64,000 bases of DNA, from contig NZ_OZ244997.1 of the NCBI RefSeq assembly GCF_965223285.1, positions 2,542,001 through 2,606,000 on the forward strand, given 5' to 3'. Origin of the DNA: Leptofilum sp965223285. GTDB taxonomy: Bacteria > Chloroflexota > Anaerolineae > Promineifilales > Promineifilaceae. A program made the position numbers and the translations under genes. The notes under the pieces are model-generated. The model saw only the letters and a list, made by a program, of their open reading frames with translations. It was not told the DNA's origin and made no database searches. This document shows, one piece after another, positions 61,053-64,000 of the stretch. The number at the start of each line of letters is the position of its first letter. Position 1 is the first letter of the stretch.

Positions 61053-61484
61053 ATGACTCTCAGTGACGCTCAAATAGCATTTATCAAAGACAATCCTTCA
61101 GCCGCGATGATCACCACGGCCAAAGATGGTACCCCAAAAGCTGTGCGTATCAGTGTGGGAATCATAGATGGCAAGCTGTGGAGCAGCGGCACGCAAGACC
61201 GCATCCGCACGAAGCGACTGCGCCGTGATCCGCGCTGCACCCTGTTTATCTTCGACAATCAATACAAATTTTTGACGCTGGAAACGGCCGTTACCATCCT
61301 CGATGGGAGCGACGCGCCGGAACAAAATCTACGCCTCATGCGGCAGCTGCAAAACCGCCCGACTGGTCCGCTCAACTGGTTTGGCCACGAGCTGGACACC
61401 GAAGCATTCCTGCAAACGATGGTCGAACAACAGCGTCTGGTGTACGAATTTGATGTGACTCACAGCTATGGAATGGTTCAATAA
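61053..61484 (+). CDS. pyridoxamine 5'-phosphate oxidase-family flavoprotein
   Basis: A 143-residue split-barrel flavin-binding protein. ATG 61053 follows TGTGAGGAAAAA; the frame from 61008 overlaps the previous gene. AQIAFIKDNPSAAMITTAKDG, KAVRISVGIIDGKLWSSGTQDRIRTKRL and DPRCTLFIFDNQYKFLTLETAV fit the PPOX-class/F420-type family. The likely cofactor is FMN or F420; substrate unknown. Its stop codon overlaps the next start (TAATG), so translation is coupled. Confidence 0.87.
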   Translation: MTLSDAQIAFIKDNPSAAMITTAKDGTPKAVRISVGIIDGKLWSSGTQDRIRTKRLRRDPRCTLFIFDNQYKFLTLETAVTILDGSDAPEQNLRLMRQLQNRPTGPLNWFGHELDTEAFLQTMVEQQRLVYEFDVTHSYGMVQ

Positions 61485-61894
61485 TGGAGAGTACCAACTA
61501 TTTCAACACGCTCATTGAGATTGCTGAAGATTGTCCGGCGGCTCAGGGCGAAATTCCGCCAATCAAGGGCAGCAAAAAGTCGGTCGCCAATCTGCAATAT
61601 GAAATGCTGCATGGGCATCCCTACGAATTTACGTCTGACGACGTGTTATTTACCGTCTTCGCCACCAGAAAAGAAATTCCAGAAGAAAATTTAGCCGAGC
61701 AGCGTCACCTTTTCTTCTCCAAAGGGCAACCTTGCTTCCGCGCCTCGCCGCTCACCAAACGGTATGGCTGGGGTGTCCACAGCAACGCAGATGGCAAAAT
61801 CGCCATGTTTGGTGTGGAAACCGAAGCGTATAAAAAACTGGTAGGAGATGCGGCCGTCGTGAAGAAAAAAGCGATGCGCTCTAAACGCGCCTAG
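61484..61894 (+). CDS. DUF6157 family protein
   Basis: A 136-residue soluble protein that overlaps the previous stop by one base. STNYFNTLIEIAEDCPAAQGEIPP at the start, HPYEFTSDDVLFTVFATRK near residue 46 and SPLTKRYGWGVHSNADGKIAMFG near 88 match the DUF6157 pattern as I remember it. Function unknown. Small, basic C-terminus (KKKAMRSKRA). Probably in one operon with the flavoprotein and the following DUF1801 gene. Confidence 0.82.
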   Translation: MESTNYFNTLIEIAEDCPAAQGEIPPIKGSKKSVANLQYEMLHGHPYEFTSDDVLFTVFATRKEIPEENLAEQRHLFFSKGQPCFRASPLTKRYGWGVHSNADGKIAMFGVETEAYKKLVGDAAVVKKKAMRSKRA

Positions 61895-61906
61895 TTGGTG
61901 AAAATA

Positions 61907-62287
61907 ATGGACAAACCAGCAACGATAGATGAATACATTGCGAACCAGCCACCTGAAGTTAAGAAAATTTTGCAAAAGGTGCGGGAGGTGGTGAAAACGG
62001 CCGTTCCCAATGCCACCGAAACCATCACCTACGGCATGCCTACCTTCAAGCTGGATGGCAACTTGGTGCATTTTGGTGCATCTAAAAACCATCTCGGCTT
62101 TTATCCCACCCCTTCAGGCATTACCGCCTTTGCCGATGAACTCACCAGCTACAAAAGCAGCAAGGGAGCTGTCCAATTTCCTTACAACCAACCCATTCCC
62201 TACGAACTGATTAGCAAAATTGCTCAATTCAGAGCGGTCGAAAATCTAGAAAAAGCAGCCGCGAAAAGCGGGAAGCGTTCTGCATAG
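61907..62287 (+). CDS. DUF1801 / YdhG-like protein
   Basis: A 126-residue protein of the DUF1801 (YdhG/YjbR-like, iron-chaperone-annotated) family. ATG 61907 is used (MDKPATIDEYIANQ); the open TTG at 61895 directly follows the previous stop. Landmarks: LQKVREVVKTAVPNATETITYGMPTFK near residue 22 and FGASKNHLGFYPTPSG near 55, followed by KGAVQFPYNQPIPYELI near 85. Biochemical role not established; frataxin-like iron binding was proposed for relatives. It carries the last ACGGCCGT of the window. Confidence 0.85.
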   Translation: MDKPATIDEYIANQPPEVKKILQKVREVVKTAVPNATETITYGMPTFKLDGNLVHFGASKNHLGFYPTPSGITAFADELTSYKSSKGAVQFPYNQPIPYELISKIAQFRAVENLEKAAAKSGKRSA

Positions 62288-62307
62288 CAAATATTGAAGG
62301 AAAAACC

Positions 62308-62707
62308 ATGCAACAGATAGCTACTTTTTTAATGTTTGAAGGCCGGGCGGAGGAAGCACTCAACTTTTATACGTCTTTGTTTGAAGAAGCGGCCGTTTCC
62401 CACATCGATCGCTACGGAGCCAACGAAGACAGTGTAGAAGGAACCGTGCGCCTCGCCAAATTTACCCTCAAAGACCAGCAATTCATGTGCATAGACAGCA
62501 GCATCCAGCACGAATTCACATTTACCCCGGCGATGTCTCTCTTCGTCACCTGCGAAAGCGAAGCAGAAATTGACCGATTGTTTGCCGCATTATCCCAAGA
62601 TGGCCAAATAATGATGCCCTTGGGAGCCTATCCATATTAGTGAAAAGTTCGGCTGGTGTGCCGATCGATTTGGTGTTTCCTGGCAGCTATCTTTGGAACT
62701 TAGTTAG
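62308..62707 (+). pseudogene. PhnB-like VOC protein with a frameshift near the end
   Basis: Starts MQQIATFLMFEGRAEEALNFYTSLFE, the usual PhnB/3-demethylubiquinone-methyltransferase-like VOC start, and continues through FMCIDSSIQHEFTFTPAMSLFVTC. At 62638 the frame meets TAG after GAYPY. One base further the expected C-terminus continues (SEKFGWCADRFGVSWQLSLE) to TAG 62705-62707. The sequence CCATATTAGTG would read through if one T were absent. So either a recent single-base insertion or a sequencing error; 110 of about 132 residues are in the first frame. Close to the operon of small genes before it. Confidence 0.85.
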
Positions 62708-62740
62708 CCGCCTCGAGCAAATACAAGGAGAAAACAAAAA

Positions 62741-63856
62741 ATGAGCGGTGTACGCGTTTTAGTTGGCACCAAAAAAGGTGCATTTATTCTAACGTCAGAT
62801 GAAAAGCGACAGGATTGGGACGTGAGTGGCCCCCACTTTGCGGGTTGGGAGATTTACCACATGAAAGGCTCCCACGTAAACCCCAACCGCATCTACGCTT
62901 CCCAATCTACCGGCTGGTTTGGCCAGCTCATCCAACGCTCTGATGATGGTGGCAAAACATGGGAAGCAGTCAATAACGAATTCGCCTATGACAGCGATCC
63001 TGGCACCCACCAATGGTACGATGGCTCACAGCACCCTTGGGAGTTCAAGCGCGTCTGGCATTTGGAACCATCCCTTACCGAGGCGGATATCGTTTACGCT
63101 GGCGTAGAAGATGCAGCTCTGTTCCGCTCTAGCGATGGCGGGCAAAGTTGGCAAGAACTGCCCGGATTGCGAGAGGTCAAAGGGAATTTGTGGCAACCGG
63201 GTGCAGGTGGGCTTTGCCTGCACACCATCGTCCTACATCCCAGCAACCCCAACCGCATCATCGTGGCCATTTCGGCCGCAGGCGCGTTCCGCACCGATGA
63301 CGGCGGCGAGACGTGGCGCCCCATCAATAATGGGTTGGTCTCTCAGTGGGAAATTCCAGAGGAAAGAGCGGATGTAGGGCATTGCGTTCACAATATCAGT
63401 ATTCATCCGTCACGGCCGGACGTTTTGTTTATGCAAAAACATTGGGACGTGATGCGCAGCGACAACGGCGGTGATCTGTGGCATGAGGTCAGCGGCAATC
63501 TACCAAGCGACTTTGGCTTCCCCATTGCTGTGCATGCCCATGAACCAAAAACAATTTACGTTGTACCCATCAAAAGCGACTCTGAGCATTATCCACCAGA
63601 AGGCAAACTGCGCGTCTACCGCAGCCGCAGCGGCGGCAATGAGTGGGAAGCGTTAACCAATGGCCTGCCGCAAGAAAACTGTTATGTCAACATCTTGCGG
63701 GATGCAATGGCCATTGACACGCTTGAATCGTGCGGCATTTACTTTGGCACTACTGGTGGACAGGTTTATGCCTCGGCCGATTCAGGCGATAGCTGGAACG
63801 CGATTGCCCGAGACCTGCCCAAAGTTTTGTCGATAGAAGTGCAAACCCTGCCATGA
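62741..63856 (+). CDS. BNR-repeat / sialidase-like beta-propeller protein
   Basis: A 371-residue beta-propeller of the WD40/YVTN/BNR-like (exo-alpha-sialidase-annotated) group. AAGGAGAAAACAAAA precedes the ATG. Asp-box type repeats recur: RSDDGGKTWEAV near 66, RSSDGGQSWQEL near 128, RTDDGGETWRPI near 183, RSDNGGDLWHEV near 233, and ASADSGDSWNAI near 350. Opening VLVGTKKGAFILTSD is typical for this cytosolic subgroup; no signal peptide is seen. Sialidase activity should not be assumed. Its stop overlaps the next gene's start (ATGA), a MoaD/ThiS-like gene, an arrangement suggesting functional linkage. Confidence 0.88.
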   Translation: MSGVRVLVGTKKGAFILTSDEKRQDWDVSGPHFAGWEIYHMKGSHVNPNRIYASQSTGWFGQLIQRSDDGGKTWEAVNNEFAYDSDPGTHQWYDGSQHPWEFKRVWHLEPSLTEADIVYAGVEDAALFRSSDGGQSWQELPGLREVKGNLWQPGAGGLCLHTIVLHPSNPNRIIVAISAAGAFRTDDGGETWRPINNGLVSQWEIPEERADVGHCVHNISIHPSRPDVLFMQKHWDVMRSDNGGDLWHEVSGNLPSDFGFPIAVHAHEPKTIYVVPIKSDSEHYPPEGKLRVYRSRSGGNEWEALTNGLPQENCYVNILRDAMAIDTLESCGIYFGTTGGQVYASADSGDSWNAIARDLPKVLSIEVQTLP

Positions 63857-64000
63857 TTCGCGTAACGTTACCGTTTCATCTGCGGAATTTGGCCAAGGTG
63901 GGCAAAGAGATTCAACTCGAGCTGGATAGCCCAGTCACGCAGCAAGCAATCCTCGATAAACTTGAGGAGATGTACCCAGTGCTGCGCGGCACAATTCGTG
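63853..64000 (+). CDS. MoaD/ThiS-like ubiquitin-fold protein, 5' part
   Basis: The first 49 codons of a small beta-grasp protein cut by the window end. The ATG at 63853 overlaps the stop of the BNR gene as ATGA. IRVTLPFHLRNLAKVGKEIQLEL forms the first two strands, TQQAILDKLEEMYPVLRGTI the helix, as in MoaD/ThiS sulfur-carrier proteins. The C-terminal Gly-Gly that would prove sulfur-carrier ability lies outside. BNR plus MoaD-like pairs are a recurrent arrangement. Confidence 0.75.
   Translation, partial: MIRVTLPFHLRNLAKVGKEIQLELDSPVTQQAILDKLEEMYPVLRGTIR

Larger units (their letters stand above)
443..62004. repeat. dispersed palindromic octamer ACGGCCGT (HIP1-like)
   Basis: A hand scan finds about 90 copies of ACGGCCGT spread over the window, first at 443-450 and last at 61997-62004, often extended to AAACGGCCGTTT. 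At this base composition one or two would be expected by chance. Copies lie inside genes in every frame, where they encode Thr-Ala-Val, Asn/Asp/Tyr-Gly-Arg or Arg-Pro, as well as between genes. Blocks without it include about 10.9-14.8 kb, 24.5-26.0 kb, 29.4-33.9 kb, 36.0-38.0 kb, 44.0-46.8 kb, 48.3-51.6 kb and the last 2 kb. The count is manual and approximate. Confidence 0.9.

Noticed and set aside
62638..62640. TAG read-through (pyrrolysine) in the PhnB-like gene
   Set aside because: The frame after the TAG meets a TGA at once; the conserved end lies in another frame, so it is a frameshift.

Overview
The window looks like part of a chromosome of a filamentous or multicellular Chloroflexota bacterium (Anaerolineae / Promineifilum-like). 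I infer this from gene content and style: many DUF1800/DUF1501, lysyl-oxidase-like and Thr-Pro-linker secreted proteins, STAND ATPases with SUMF1 domains, AAGGAG ribosome sites and moderately high GC. No rRNA or tRNA gene is visible. The outstanding sequence-level trait is the palindrome ACGGCCGT, counted by hand about 90 times. It recalls the HIP1 octamer of cyanobacteria and is missing from several low-GC or mobile blocks.

Layout. 0-2 kb: end of glycyl-tRNA synthetase, an internally deleted photolyase-related pseudogene, and a deiodinase/redoxin-like gene with an in-frame TGA at the redox position (candidate selenoprotein). 2-11 kb: DUF3179 lipoprotein, lysyl-oxidase-like lipoprotein, then an adenylating enzyme, a membrane FNR-type protein and a crotonase. 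11-15 kb: AT-rich island with two membrane glycosyltransferases. 15-24 kb: DUF1800/DUF1501 export pair, a second crotonase, a channel-like membrane protein and a heterodimeric ABC exporter. 24.7-25.5 kb: a deleted ISAs1-like element. 25.7-31.4 kb: a fused DppB-DppC permease, a membrane hydrolase, a phytoene-desaturase-like oxidoreductase and a VOC protein. 31.6-32.2 kb: an AhpD-like gene with CxxU in place of CxxC (second candidate selenoprotein). 32-37 kb: GIY-YIG protein, hydroxyacid reductase, CBS-ACT protein, AraC regulator and an unknown low-GC gene. 37-44 kb: TypA, then a two-gene unit joining a death-like effector domain protein to a nSTAND-TM-SUMF1 protein. 44-46.8 kb: a CRISPR-like remnant and two nested insertion sequences abutting glgB. 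48.9-52.7 kb: a PocR-type regulator driving a sulfur-relay operon (SQR-like flavoprotein, DUF1641, TusE/DsrC, DsrE). 53-57 kb: a phosphatase and a large secreted protein. 57-60 kb: mutS with an intergenic-type repeat inside it. 60-64 kb: a run of small stress/housekeeping genes, a BNR-repeat protein and a MoaD/ThiS-like gene cut by the window end.

Two unrelated thiol-redox families each carry a TGA exactly at a catalytic cysteine position, and each TGA is followed at the right distance by a strong hairpin. Together they predict a working selenocysteine system (selA, selB, selC, selD) elsewhere in this genome. Conventional gene calling would split or truncate both. Dispersed hairpin-forming heptad repeats, a 52-bp terminal-inverted-repeat element in three copies, and palindrome-free islands add a rich repeat ecology.
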